DNA from: CAYPEK01 sp964409645
Lineage (GTDB): Bacteria; UBP15; UBA6099
Length of the DNA: 30,494 nucleotides
Direction: 5' to 3'
Assembly (NCBI GenBank): GCA_964409645.1
Contig: CAYPEK010000050.1
Coordinates: 1 to 30,494 of the forward strand
Shown in pieces: positions 7,838 through 15,044 of this stretch (positions are counted from its first letter, which is position 1; every line of letters begins with the position of its first letter). The position numbers were made by a program, and so were the translations under genes. Under the pieces are notes generated by a model. It worked only from the letters and a program-made list of their open reading frames with translations. It was not told the DNA's origin and searched no databases.

Positions 7838-8701
7838 TTAATGGATTATTATCTCAAGATTTCCCACCGCGCGACTCGCATCCTCTATCGCGGTGTCTAT
7901 CTGGTCCGACTGATCGGCTGTTTCCAGATTCTGGTCCACTACATCCGAAGCCTGTTCCGCTTCAGCCGCGGGCTCTTCCGCCGCCGGCTCTCCGGCTGCC
8001 GCTTCTCCCTGCCCCTCTTTCTCTTGCGTCGCGGAACTTCCTGTCGCCGGCTCTTCCGCCGAGGAGACTTCCCCTGCGCTCGTATTATCCTGTTGCAGCG
8101 TTTCGAGCTGCGCGGGCGGTATCTGCTCAGGCTCGCTCGGCGGCGTGCCTTCGGTTACCGAGCTCATCATGCCCGACGCTACATCCACCGATTCGCCGCC
8201 GGCCTCAACAGATATCGTGCCCTCCACCACCGAAAACACCGCCGGTTGTCCCGGCACATAGCCCGCTTCGAAACCCGTTCCGCGCACTCCGGCCACCGCG
8301 AGCGGGGTTTTTACCTCGAATTTCGAGCCGGGCCCGTTGAGCTTGCCGACTTTCGAGAACACCTTCCCGTTGGTCAGCCCTATCCGGCTCTCCGCCTTGT
8401 CACCCTCCAACTGCATTTTTGTCAGCTCTATCTGCGACAGTGCGGATATTTTTACGGTATTGCCGTCTCCCCAGCGCAAAAACGCTTCCGAATTCGGGCC
8501 GGTTCTGACCTTCGTTCCCTCCGCAAGCGATGCGCCCTGAGCGACTTTCGCCCATGCGCCGTTCGTCACTTGCGCTTCGACAGTGCCGCTCGCCTTCATA
8601 ACCTTCGCTTTCAGCGGAGCCGCCGTTGCTCCGATGCCAATCAGCAATATAGCCCCCGCCGCAGCGCCGGCTAACATTGTTTTCATTCTTTTGATTCTCA
8701 C
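7838..8701 (-). CDS. Secreted FecR-domain protein
   Basis: The product has 287 residues. A signal peptide (basic MRIKRMK, hydrophobic core to about 28) is followed by a FecR domain at about 30-175. Typical motifs are EGTKVRTGPNSEAFLRWGDG, KTPLAVAGVRGTGFE and VVEGTISV. Residues about 190-260 are a low-complexity Pro/Glu/Ala linker (AAAGEPAAEEPAAEAE). The classic anti-sigma partner arrangement is absent: no sigma factor adjoins and the FecR domain follows a cleavable signal, so this belongs with stand-alone periplasmic FecR proteins of unknown role. The start chosen is GTG at 8701, 5 nt after AGGAGG; ATG five codons later is an alternative. It is the first gene of a two-gene operon with the large lipoprotein. 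Confidence 0.88.
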   Translation of the reverse strand: MRIKRMKTMLAGAAAGAILLIGIGATAAPLKAKVMKASGTVEAQVTNGAWAKVAQGASLAEGTKVRTGPNSEAFLRWGDGNTVKISALSQIELTKMQLEGDKAESRIGLTNGKVFSKVGKLNGPGSKFEVKTPLAVAGVRGTGFEAGYVPGQPAVFSVVEGTISVEAGGESVDVASGMMSSVTEGTPPSEPEQIPPAQLETLQQDNTSAGEVSSAEEPATGSSATQEKEGQGEAAAGEPAAEEPAAEAEQASDVVDQNLETADQSDQIDTAIEDASRAVGNLEIIIH

Positions 8702-8723
8702 TGTTTCCTCCTGTCCGGTTCAA

Positions 8724-8998
8724 TTCTGAACCTCAGGGTTTGCTTTATATCACCCTATTTTTTATTGTTGGCTCCTTCATGATTATACAATATTAAGTAA
8801 CATTACACCTGTGGTTATAATTTGTCAATTCATGAAGGTTTGCCTATGTAATAATTATAGTGAAACACATATTCTGAAAGTGAAATTAAATCTTTCGATT
8901 TGACTGCTTTTGACTGCGGCGTTTCGACCTGTCGTTTTTGGCGATTTTTTAGTTAATTATATAATAATATATGATGTATAAATATTTATGCTCAGAAG
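8724..8998. other. AT-rich intergenic region between two divergent genes
   Basis: No gene is seen. On the minus strand TATAAT at 8782-8787 could be the -10 of the FecR operon with a leader of about 70 nt, but no good -35 accompanies it. A short direct repeat TTGACTGC occurs twice, 11 nt apart, near 8900. Confidence 0.35.
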
Positions 8999-9027
8999 TT
9001 GACTGTAGTTAAAAACAATGGTATATT
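8999..9027 (+). promoter_or_regulatory. Promoter of the 58-aa protein gene
   Basis: TTGACT (8999-9004) is followed after exactly 17 nt by TATATT (9022-9027). Each box matches the sigma70 consensus in five of six positions. Confidence 0.75.
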
Positions 9028-9082
9028 AGGGCGTCCGGTCGACATATTAAAAGAATTTTAGTTTGGGCCAAAGGAGAATAAT

Positions 9083-9259
9083 ATGAAAAACATTACCCTC
9101 TCGGTGGACGGCGATATCCTCAAGATCGAAGTTGATATTTCGAAAGATTTTGGGAAATCGAAATCGGGAAAAACCACAGTCGTGGCTTCGTCTGAAGGAA
9201 ACGTACAGGTTCCCGATCATCCGAATATGCGCCTTGGGATCAACGTATATAAATATTAA
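9083..9259 (+). CDS. Small conserved protein, 58 aa, function unknown
   Basis: The reading frame starts MKNITLSVDG and ends NMRLGINVYKY. An AAAGGAG ribosome site lies 7 nt before the ATG, a sigma70 promoter 55 nt upstream and an intrinsic terminator 60 nt downstream, so this is a complete single-gene unit although it is short. The composition suggests a small soluble beta-rich protein: an alternating strand (ITLSVDGDILKIEVDI), a central basic segment (KDFGKSKSGKTTVVASSEGN) and a C-terminal strand. I recall similar small conserved hypothetical proteins (SKSGKT...ASSEGN...GLNVYK) in many bacteria but know of no established function. No cysteines, no signal peptide and no membrane segment are present. 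Confidence 0.8.
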   Translation: MKNITLSVDGDILKIEVDISKDFGKSKSGKTTVVASSEGNVQVPDHPNMRLGINVYKY

Positions 9260-9319
9260 TCCCGCGTAATATTCAACTAATAAAACTAAAAACTTTATTA
9301 AACCTCTGAAATCGTATTT

Positions 9320-9349
9320 TAAAAGCGGTCGTTGACGGCCGCTTTTTTG
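9320..9349 (+). terminator. Terminator of the 58-aa protein gene
   Basis: AAGCGGTC, a 6-nt loop, GGCCGCTT and a T-run form an 8-bp stem with one G-U pair on the plus strand. Confidence 0.8.
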
Positions 9350-9640
9350 ATTTCTTTAAACCTTTATAGCAACCTCATCTTTCTCAATTATGCGAATCGA
9401 TTCAACCTGACTCGCCATTCAGAATTCGATTTACAGCGATTCAGAACGGATGCCTGTGAGGCAGAAAGCATATATTGCAACAGTGTTCTCTGCAAAGTGT
9501 TCCACGCCGCAATTGCATAAGAAAAAAGCGCTATCGACATTTTTTTCGTATTTCCCAAATCGCAAACTAGGGCCTTTTTCATTAATTCCTCTCTACATCA
9601 ATTTGACCCAATACACCGAAATCATTTTTTCAACTTGATA
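9350..9640. other. Intergenic stretch with no recognisable feature
   Basis: Three open frames of 62-64 codons occur here on both strands, but none has a ribosome site, biased composition or recognisable sequence. I see nothing supportable before the kimA promoter. Confidence 0.4.
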
Positions 9641-9668
9641 TTGACATACCGCTCAAACGTCCTATCAT
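9641..9668 (+). promoter_or_regulatory. Promoter of the c-di-AMP riboswitch and kimA
   Basis: A perfect TTGACA (9641-9646), a 16-nt spacer and TATCAT (9663-9668) place the transcription start at about 9675, directly before the riboswitch. Confidence 0.8.
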
Positions 9669-9675
9669 GGAAGCA

Positions 9676-9812
9676 ATTGCAGCCGAAGTCCGCGCGAGCG
9701 GACACGGGGGACCCGATTTTTAGGGGCGTATTCCATAAAAGGATAGGGCACTTCCAAGCCCGAGCCCGTCAGCTAACCTCGTAGGCAACCGGAAGGGCAT
9801 GATTCGCATGGC
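9676..9812 (+). promoter_or_regulatory. c-di-AMP riboswitch (ydaO/yuaA class)
   Basis: The highly conserved core of the ydaO class is present in order: CGGGGGACCC (about 9704-9714), GGGGCGTATTCC, ATAGGGCACTTCC, then GCCCGAGCCCGTCAGCTAAC and CCTCGTAGGC ending near 9786, closing with GGAAGGG. The class binds cyclic di-AMP and usually turns genes off when c-di-AMP is high. Its location before a KimA-type potassium importer matches the known logic: high potassium raises c-di-AMP, which stops importer synthesis. After the aptamer a short hairpin (GGGCATG / CATGGCCC) occurs without a T-run, so the expression platform may not be a simple terminator. Confidence 0.93.
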
Positions 9813-9881
9813 CCGACAATTTAATATGCATTGCCGAGGATTAGTCTTGCTCTTCCGATGGAAGAAAGAGGCTCCGAAGCA

Positions 9882-11705
9882 ATGAAAACTTCATTCAGAA
9901 GGCTGTTGGTGGGCAAACCGCTCGAAACCCGGCAGCTCGCGCACCAGCGCCTGAACAACTTCATGGCGCTTGCCGTCTTTTCGTCCGATGCGCTCTCGTC
10001 CGTGGCTTACGCCACCGAGGAAATGCTCATCGTGCTCGTCGTGGCCGGCTCGGCGGCCGTCGCGTCGCACACTATCCCCATCGCAATCGCGATCGGCGTC
10101 CTTTTCGCCATAGTCACCCTCTCCTACCGGCAGACCATCCCGGCATACCCTAGCGGCGGCGGCGCTTATATCGTCGCCAAGGACAACCTCGGCACGTTAC
10201 CCGGCCTCGTCGCGGCGGGCGCGCTGCTTACCGATTACATCCTTACAGTCGCCGTCAGCACGGCCGCGGGCGTCGCCGCAATCACATCCGCGTTTCCGGC
10301 GACATTCCCGTTCCGCGTCGAAATCTGCCTAGTCTGCGTCGCATTCATCACAATCATGAACCTGCGCGGCGTCCGCGAGTCCGGCGCCGTATTCTCGGTG
10401 CCGACATATTTCTTCCTCGTTTCGCTCGCCGTCTGCATCGGCGTAGGTCTGGTCCGAACGCTTGTTTTCCACCACACAGCCCCGGCGGCGGCGTTCGACG
10501 CGCTCAAAGTTACCCGACCGCTCACTCTGTTTTTGATTCTGAGGGCCTTCTCGTCCGGCTGCGCCGCTCTGACAGGACTTGAAGCCATCAGCAACGGCAT
10601 CCCCGCGTTCCGGCCGCCTGAAGCCGCAAACGCGCGCAAAACGCTCACCGCAATGTCTTTTATATGCATCTCCATGTTCCTCGCCATGACGTTTCTTATA
10701 TGGCACTATCACATCGTCCCGAACGAGACCGAAACCGCCGTCTCTCAGGTCGCGCGTGTCATTTTCGGACGCGGCGTTTTCTACTACATGGTTCAGGCCG
10801 GCACCGCCCTCATTCTCATCATGGCCGCAAACACCAGCTTCGCCGACTTCCCGCGCCTCTCTTCCATCCTCGCGCGCGCCTCGTTCATGCCGCGCCAGAT
10901 GGCCAACCTCGGCGACCGCCTCGTCTTCGCGAACGGCATTATCCTGCTCGGCGCCATCTCGTCCGTCCTGCTCGTTGCGTTTCGCGGCAGCACAACCCGA
11001 CTCATCCCTCTCTACGCGGTCGGCGTCTTTCTCTCCTTCACTCTCTCTCAGAGCGGCATGGTCGTCCATTGGCTCAAAACCCGCGAAAAAGGATGGTCGC
11101 GCTCGATCGTGTTCAATGCGCTCGGCGCAGTCGCAACCGCCCTCGTCGCCATCATAAGCGCCGCAACCAAATTCGCGCTCGGCGCGTGGATCGTCGTACT
11201 CCTCATCCCGATCCTCGTGTACATGTTTCACCGCATCAGCGTCCACTACAAAGAAGCAGCGGGCTCGCTCCGCGTGGAGTCCGATACGCCGGACTACACA
11301 CCTCTCAAAAACCGCGTCTTCCTGCCGCTCTCCGGCATAACGCGCGTGTCGCTCTACGCGCTCCGTTTTTGCCACTCGATCTCTCAGAACGTCACCGGCC
11401 TCTACATCAATATCAATCAGGACGAGGCGGAGAAAGTACAGAAACAGATCGACCGGCTAAAGCTGCCCATTCCATTCATCGTGCTCGATTCGAAATTCCG
11501 TTCCGTAACGCAGCCGCTCATCGACTTTGTTGACAGCGAGAGCCGCACGCACCCGGACGAGATAATCACGCTCGTCATCCCGGAGTTCATGCCGCGTAAA
11601 AAGTGGCAGTACCTGTTGCACAACCAGACGGCGATGGTGATCTACGCCGCGCTGCGCGGTCGCGAGAACGTCGTCATAACAAGCGTCCGCAAGCGCCTCG
11701 GCTGA
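9882..11705 (+). CDS. kimA: KimA-type potassium importer (APC superfamily)
   Basis: From ATG 9882 the protein has 607 residues. The N-terminus (FRRLLVGKPLETRQ), then FSSDALSSVAYATEEML, YRQTIPAYPSGGGAYIVAKD and NLGTLPGLVAAGALLTDYILTVAVS are hallmarks of the KUP/KimA-like APC group. About twelve membrane segments fill residues 30-430, and a soluble domain of about 150 residues follows (VFLPLSGITRVSLYALRF to the end), as in Bacillus KimA. It imports potassium with protons across the cytoplasmic membrane; specificity is inferred from family and from the upstream c-di-AMP riboswitch. An earlier in-frame TTG at 9831 exists, but ATG 9882 is preferred: AGAGG lies 10 nt upstream and the family N-terminus begins there. 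The next gene starts 58 nt later. Confidence 0.92.
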   Translation: MKTSFRRLLVGKPLETRQLAHQRLNNFMALAVFSSDALSSVAYATEEMLIVLVVAGSAAVASHTIPIAIAIGVLFAIVTLSYRQTIPAYPSGGGAYIVAKDNLGTLPGLVAAGALLTDYILTVAVSTAAGVAAITSAFPATFPFRVEICLVCVAFITIMNLRGVRESGAVFSVPTYFFLVSLAVCIGVGLVRTLVFHHTAPAAAFDALKVTRPLTLFLILRAFSSGCAALTGLEAISNGIPAFRPPEAANARKTLTAMSFICISMFLAMTFLIWHYHIVPNETETAVSQVARVIFGRGVFYYMVQAGTALILIMAANTSFADFPRLSSILARASFMPRQMANLGDRLVFANGIILLGAISSVLLVAFRGSTTRLIPLYAVGVFLSFTLSQSGMVVHWLKTREKGWSRSIVFNALGAVATALVAIISAATKFALGAWIVVLLIPILVYMFHRISVHYKEAAGSLRVESDTPDYTPLKNRVFLPLSGITRVSLYALRFCHSISQNVTGLYININQDEAEKVQKQIDRLKLPIPFIVLDSKFRSVTQPLIDFVDSESRTHPDEIITLVIPEFMPRKKWQYLLHNQTAMVIYAALRGRENVVITSVRKRLG

Positions 11706-11763
11706 TTCGACTGGGGACGAAGCCGTTTCCTTTTTTACCTTTTTGGGTATCATATTTTATGAA

Positions 11764-12624
11764 ATGAGATGCCCCGACTGCCATAGAGAATTTGCCGACA
11801 CGGATGATATCTGCCCGAGTTGCGGCACGGAAATTACGCCGCGAATACGCGCCGCATACGAGACTGTCGAGGTCGAGGCGCGCCGCCTCGCCGATATGAA
11901 GTTGCTCGGCATCGACATGAATTCCATACAGCCGCCCGGCTGGGACAATCCCCGCTTCAGAGCGTTCGGCCCGGCGCTCAAATATCCGTTCACCGGCGTG
12001 GGAAACCTTGCGCTGATTCTCGGCCTCCTGATCGGCGTCTTCGGCATGCTGTCGTTCATCTACATCTTCTTTTTCCCGTCCGCGGTCATCGGCGGCTATC
12101 TCATCCTTTTCTATTTCGGAATCGTGAACAAATCCTCATCGGACCGGAAAGCGCCGCCCGAATGGCCCGACTTCTCAGGCGCGTGGGACCTCTTCACAGC
12201 CGTGTTCATGGCGGGCGTTCTCTATCTGGTTTCATTCGGGCCGCTAAGATTCATTGTGGCAACGCACAGCAACTTGACCGGCGGCGGCTTTCTCGCGTAC
12301 GGCATCGTCGCGGCAGCTTGGGGTGCAATCTATTTTCCGATGGGGTTCCTCGTCATCGCCCAGACGCGCAATCTGATGTCGCTGTTTCCGTGGGTCGTCG
12401 TCGCGGCCATCGCACGCGCGCCGTTCAGATATTTCCTCCTCTGCGCGGCCGTTTTCGTCGTTTTCGCCCTTCCGGACCTCCTTATTATCAAATACCTTTC
12501 CGGAAAAGAGCACCTGCTCCAGCGCGTGCTCATATCTCCACCCAGAGGCGTATTGAACTGCTACCTCGCGATGGTTCTCGCCCGCATCGTCGGCCTCAAC
12601 TTCGAGGAATTCATCAGGCAGTGA
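11764..12624 (+). CDS. Membrane protein with N-terminal zinc ribbon
   Basis: From ATG 11764 the protein has 286 residues. Residues 3-20 hold CPDC and CPSC, a four-cysteine zinc ribbon in the cytoplasm. A linker of about 60 residues precedes four to six hydrophobic segments (GNLALILGLLIGVFGML; VIGGYLILFYFGIV; LFTAVFMAGVLYLVSF; AWGAIYFPMGFLVIA; FPWVVVAAIA; YFLLCAAVFVVFALPDLLII). A segment with PPEWPDFSGAWDLF between membrane helices resembles DUF4013-type proteins, but I am not sure of that assignment. The frame extends upstream to a TTG at 11743; the ATG precedes the first zinc ligand by two residues. No strong ribosome site is seen; it may be co-transcribed with kimA. Its C-terminal 45 nt are repeated after the scaffold gap by an assembly overlap. 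Confidence 0.82.
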   Translation: MRCPDCHREFADTDDICPSCGTEITPRIRAAYETVEVEARRLADMKLLGIDMNSIQPPGWDNPRFRAFGPALKYPFTGVGNLALILGLLIGVFGMLSFIYIFFFPSAVIGGYLILFYFGIVNKSSSDRKAPPEWPDFSGAWDLFTAVFMAGVLYLVSFGPLRFIVATHSNLTGGGFLAYGIVAAAWGAIYFPMGFLVIAQTRNLMSLFPWVVVAAIARAPFRYFLLCAAVFVVFALPDLLIIKYLSGKEHLLQRVLISPPRGVLNCYLAMVLARIVGLNFEEFIRQ

Positions 12625-12634
12625 CCGGCGGAAA

Positions 12635-12734
12635 NNNNNNNNNNNNNNNNNNNNNNNNNNNNNNNNNNNNNNNNNNNNNNNNNNNNNNNNNNNNNNNNNN
12701 NNNNNNNNNNNNNNNNNNNNNNNNNNNNNNNNNN
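12635..12734. other. Scaffold gap (100 N) flanked by identical 55-bp sequence
   Basis: The 55 bp before the Ns (12580-12634) are the same as the 55 bp after them (12735-12789), including the last codons and stop of the zinc-ribbon protein gene. This is what a scaffolder leaves when two contigs overlap by a k-mer length and are not merged. The true distance is probably -55 bp, so there is likely no missing sequence here. Confidence 0.88.
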
Positions 12735-12880
12735 GCCCGCATCGTCGGCCTCAACTTCGAGGAATTCATCAGGCAGTGACCGGCGGAAAAACGCGAGAAC
12801 CCAGAAAAACAACATGGATTGATAGTAGCTGGGGAAAAGACAACCCAAATCCGCCATAGTGTTCAGCCATTTCATTCTTC

Positions 12881-13055
12881 CACGTGACCGCTTGCTGACG
12901 CGCGCGGCTCGGATTCGCTTCGCTCATTAATACTTCTTCAAAGCAATACAGGCACAGCGTTACTGACTCGTTGCCGCCTCCGACTTTTCGCGGGCTGCTG
13001 TTCTTTATCCGAGCCGCGCGCGTCAGCAAGCGGTCACGTCACGCATTGTTCCAAC
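12881..13055 (+). repeat. Palindromic (REP/BIME-like) element, copy A
   Basis: A perfect 33-bp inverted repeat (12882-12914 and 13007-13039) flanks a 92-nt centre. The whole 175 bp is identical to copy B (13699-13873). The tip sequence GTGACCGCTTGCTGACG recurs in a third element at 17131-17197. Location beside a RAYT transposase identifies these as its probable substrates. Confidence 0.9.
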
Positions 13056-13101
13056 TTCGCCCAGAAAACACGCACGGCACCCAAAATCACCTTTTTACTA
13101 T

Positions 13102-13129
13102 TTGCTTTTCGCCAATCATTTTATATAAT
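13102..13129 (+). promoter_or_regulatory. Outward promoter in the tail of copy A, reads into the RAYT gene
   Basis: TTGCTT (13102-13107), 16 nt, TATAAT (13124-13129), 18 nt before the ATG at 13148. The same boxes are found in the homologous tail of copy B. Confidence 0.65.
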
Positions 13130-13147
13130 TGCATTTGTTAAATAGCC

Positions 13148-13705
13148 ATGAACAAAACGAACTCGAAAAACGAGCATAGGCGGTCGGCTCAATCTCCCGC
13201 AGGCTATCTGATTACATTCACATGCTACGGAACTTGGCTCCATGGCGAATCCCCTTCCTCGGTGGACAAACAACACAACAATCCCGGCGACCCGTTTCTA
13301 CAGCCGAATCTCTTACGTGCTGAACATCTATCTACAACTCTTAAATACGAGCCATTGATTTTGAACAAACAACTTCGGGAAACGGTGCTTGAAGCGATAA
13401 TAGAAACTTGCCGACGGCACGAACGGCGTCTGTATGCCGTTCACGTAAGAACAGAACACGTCCATATAGTTGTGCAGACCAACGAAACTCCCGAACATTT
13501 CATGAGCGGCATCAAAACTGCCGCTACACGCGAATTGAAAAATTCAGGAGTTATCAGGCAGAACGGATGTTACTGGACACGACATGGCAGCACGAAATAC
13601 TTATGGAGCGTGGCAGAAGTAGAGGCAGCCACTATTTATGTAATATACGATCAGGGCGATCCTATGGCACTATATGTGGACTCCAATATCAAATGTGTCA
13701 CGTGA
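13148..13705 (+). CDS. REP-associated tyrosine transposase (RAYT, IS200/IS605-like Y1 family)
   Basis: The 185-residue protein is the usual length for a Y1 transposase. It begins with the family motif GYLITFTCYGTWLHGE (residues 19-34), has the HUH metal-binding pair at H104-V-H106 (RTEHVHIVVQ) and the likely catalytic tyrosine Y164 in EAATIYVIYDQG. These single-strand nucleases nick and rejoin DNA at short hairpins through a 5'-phosphotyrosine link. Two identical palindromic elements flank the gene and a third lies 3.4 kb away. The stop codon (13703-13705) lies inside the left arm of copy B, so the C-terminal codons are supplied by the repeat. There is no clear Shine-Dalgarno site; the leader is predicted to be about 10 nt. 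The frame is intact, so activity is possible. Confidence 0.9.
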   Translation: MNKTNSKNEHRRSAQSPAGYLITFTCYGTWLHGESPSSVDKQHNNPGDPFLQPNLLRAEHLSTTLKYEPLILNKQLRETVLEAIIETCRRHERRLYAVHVRTEHVHIVVQTNETPEHFMSGIKTAATRELKNSGVIRQNGCYWTRHGSTKYLWSVAEVEAATIYVIYDQGDPMALYVDSNIKCVT

Positions 13706-13873
13706 CCGCTTGCTGACGCGCGCGGCTCGGATTCGCTTCGCTCATTAATACTTCTTCAAAGCAATACAGGCACAGCGTTACTGACTCGTTGCCGCCTCCG
13801 ACTTTTCGCGGGCTGCTGTTCTTTATCCGAGCCGCGCGCGTCAGCAAGCGGTCACGTCACGCATTGTTCCAAC
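13699..13873 (+). repeat. Palindromic (REP/BIME-like) element, copy B
   Basis: Identical over 175 bp to copy A and in the same orientation. The perfect 33-bp arms are 13700-13732 and 13825-13857. Beyond the identical core, about 85 bp of downstream sequence (13874-13955) is recognisably related to that after copy A (13056-13137) but clearly diverged. Confidence 0.9.
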
Positions 13874-13920
13874 CTTTGCCGATAAAACACACATGCCACA
13901 CAAAGCCACTTTTTGATTAT

Positions 13921-13949
13921 TTGCTTTTCGCCAATTAATTGTGTATAAT
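13921..13949 (+). promoter_or_regulatory. Outward promoter in the tail of copy B, reads into the WYL genes
   Basis: TTGCTT (13921-13926), a 17-nt spacer and a perfect TATAAT (13944-13949), 55 nt before the ATG of the first WYL gene. It aligns with the promoter after copy A. Confidence 0.65.
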
Positions 13950-14003
13950 TTTATATTGTTCAACGATCAGTAATTAATTTAAAATGTTAAAATACAACCG
14001 TTA

Positions 14004-15044
14004 ATGTATAAAGAGCCTGAAAAGAAACCCACGTTGAAAGTTCCCACCGAGGAGCGGCTGCTCAATCTCACGGTTTATCTGATGAGCGGACGCCGCGCGC
14101 GTATGCTTCGAGAGATCGTCGGCAGCGTCACAGGCTATGAACCCGGCAAGGAATACGAATCCAACCGCCGGATGTTCATCCGCGACAAGAAGGCTCTCGC
14201 GGAACTCGGCATTCCGGTGCGCCTCACGCAGACCGAAGACCCGCTCACAGGCCTCGATGTCGAGGCATACAAAATTGACCCGACAGACGTTTATCTGCCT
14301 GCGATTCCGTTCACAGAGCGCGAGGCGGCGGCGTTGCTCGAACTTGAGGGCAGCTTGTCAGCGGGCGGGCGACCGCCGTTGCGCGAGTTGGGCTGGGCGC
14401 TCGAAAAGGTGGCCTCCGCCACGGGGCGCCGCGCAGCGGCGGGCGCCGCTTCGGGCGTGCTCCTCCGGTTGGACAGGCAGGGCGCCGAAAGCAGCGGCCT
14501 CGTCGGCGCGCTTCAGGATGCTGTTGCCGAACGGAGAACGGTTCGCGTTTCCTACCGCTCGCCGGTGACAGGCAAAACCGTCGCCCGCAGCGTTGATCCG
14601 TACGGGCTGTTCCTGCGCTCAGGCTATTGGTTCTTGCACGGCTGGTGCCACCTCCGCAAGGAGGAGCGCACCTTCCGCGTGGCCCGGCTCGAACTGATCG
14701 AGCCGCCCGCCGAGAAAGACACGCCGGATTTCGAGTTGCCGGACGGCTTCTCGCTTGCCGACCGCATCCGCCGCCGCGCGCCGTGGGAGTTCGGCGACGA
14801 GCCACCCACCCGCGTCGTCGTCTGCTTCCATCCGGACGCTTTCTGGCAGGTGCGCAACATCTGGGGCGACCTGCCCTCCGTCGAGTTCGACGAAAACGCG
14901 CGTACAATTACAGTGAACTCGGTGAACAACGACGCGCTCGTTTCGTGGGCGCTTGAGTTTGCGGATCGCGCGGAGATCGTCTCCCCGGCGCCGCTGAGAA
15001 AGAAAATCGCCGCCGCTTTGAGGTCGATTGCCGAAAATGCGTGA
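14004..15044 (+). CDS. WYL-domain regulator (PafB-like position), first of pair
   Basis: The protein has 346 residues. Residues about 15-90 form an N-terminal winged-helix region (TEERLLNLTVYLMSGRRARMLREI, then YESNRRMFIRDKKALAELGI, which matches the deoR-like helix of WYL proteins). A linker is followed by the WYL domain (about 175-260; RTVRVSYRSPVTGKTV, DPYGLFLRSGYWFLHGWC, FRVARL) and a C-terminal WCX domain (about 265-346; PTRVVVCFHPDAFW...). The signature tripeptide is WFL rather than WYL. WYL domains sense ligands, often nucleic acid, and control DNA-damage or defence genes; the target here is unknown. It overlaps the second WYL gene by 8 nt. No Shine-Dalgarno site is seen; its promoter appears to lie in the tail of palindromic copy B. 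Confidence 0.9.
   Translation: MYKEPEKKPTLKVPTEERLLNLTVYLMSGRRARMLREIVGSVTGYEPGKEYESNRRMFIRDKKALAELGIPVRLTQTEDPLTGLDVEAYKIDPTDVYLPAIPFTEREAAALLELEGSLSAGGRPPLRELGWALEKVASATGRRAAAGAASGVLLRLDRQGAESSGLVGALQDAVAERRTVRVSYRSPVTGKTVARSVDPYGLFLRSGYWFLHGWCHLRKEERTFRVARLELIEPPAEKDTPDFELPDGFSLADRIRRRAPWEFGDEPPTRVVVCFHPDAFWQVRNIWGDLPSVEFDENARTITVNSVNNDALVSWALEFADRAEIVSPAPLRKKIAAALRSIAENA

Larger units (their letters stand above)
12882..13857 (+). mobile_element. REP-RAYT-REP unit
   Basis: One RAYT/IS200-like tyrosine transposase gene lies between two identical, directly oriented palindromic elements. This is the known arrangement of REP-associated tyrosine transposases with their REP sequences. No other insertion sequence features (long terminal repeats, target duplications) were seen. 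Confidence 0.75.

Noticed and set aside
7676..8674. 332-codon plus-strand frame across FecR and lipoprotein starts
   Set aside because: Arg/Leu-rich shadow spanning two real genes and their junction.
10329..11375. 348-codon minus-strand frame opposite kimA
   Set aside because: Charged low-complexity shadow of a well-recognised transporter.
12735..12779. Apparent second partial copy of the zinc-ribbon protein C-terminus
   Set aside because: Exact 55-bp duplicate on both sides of an N gap is a contig overlap, not a tandem gene.
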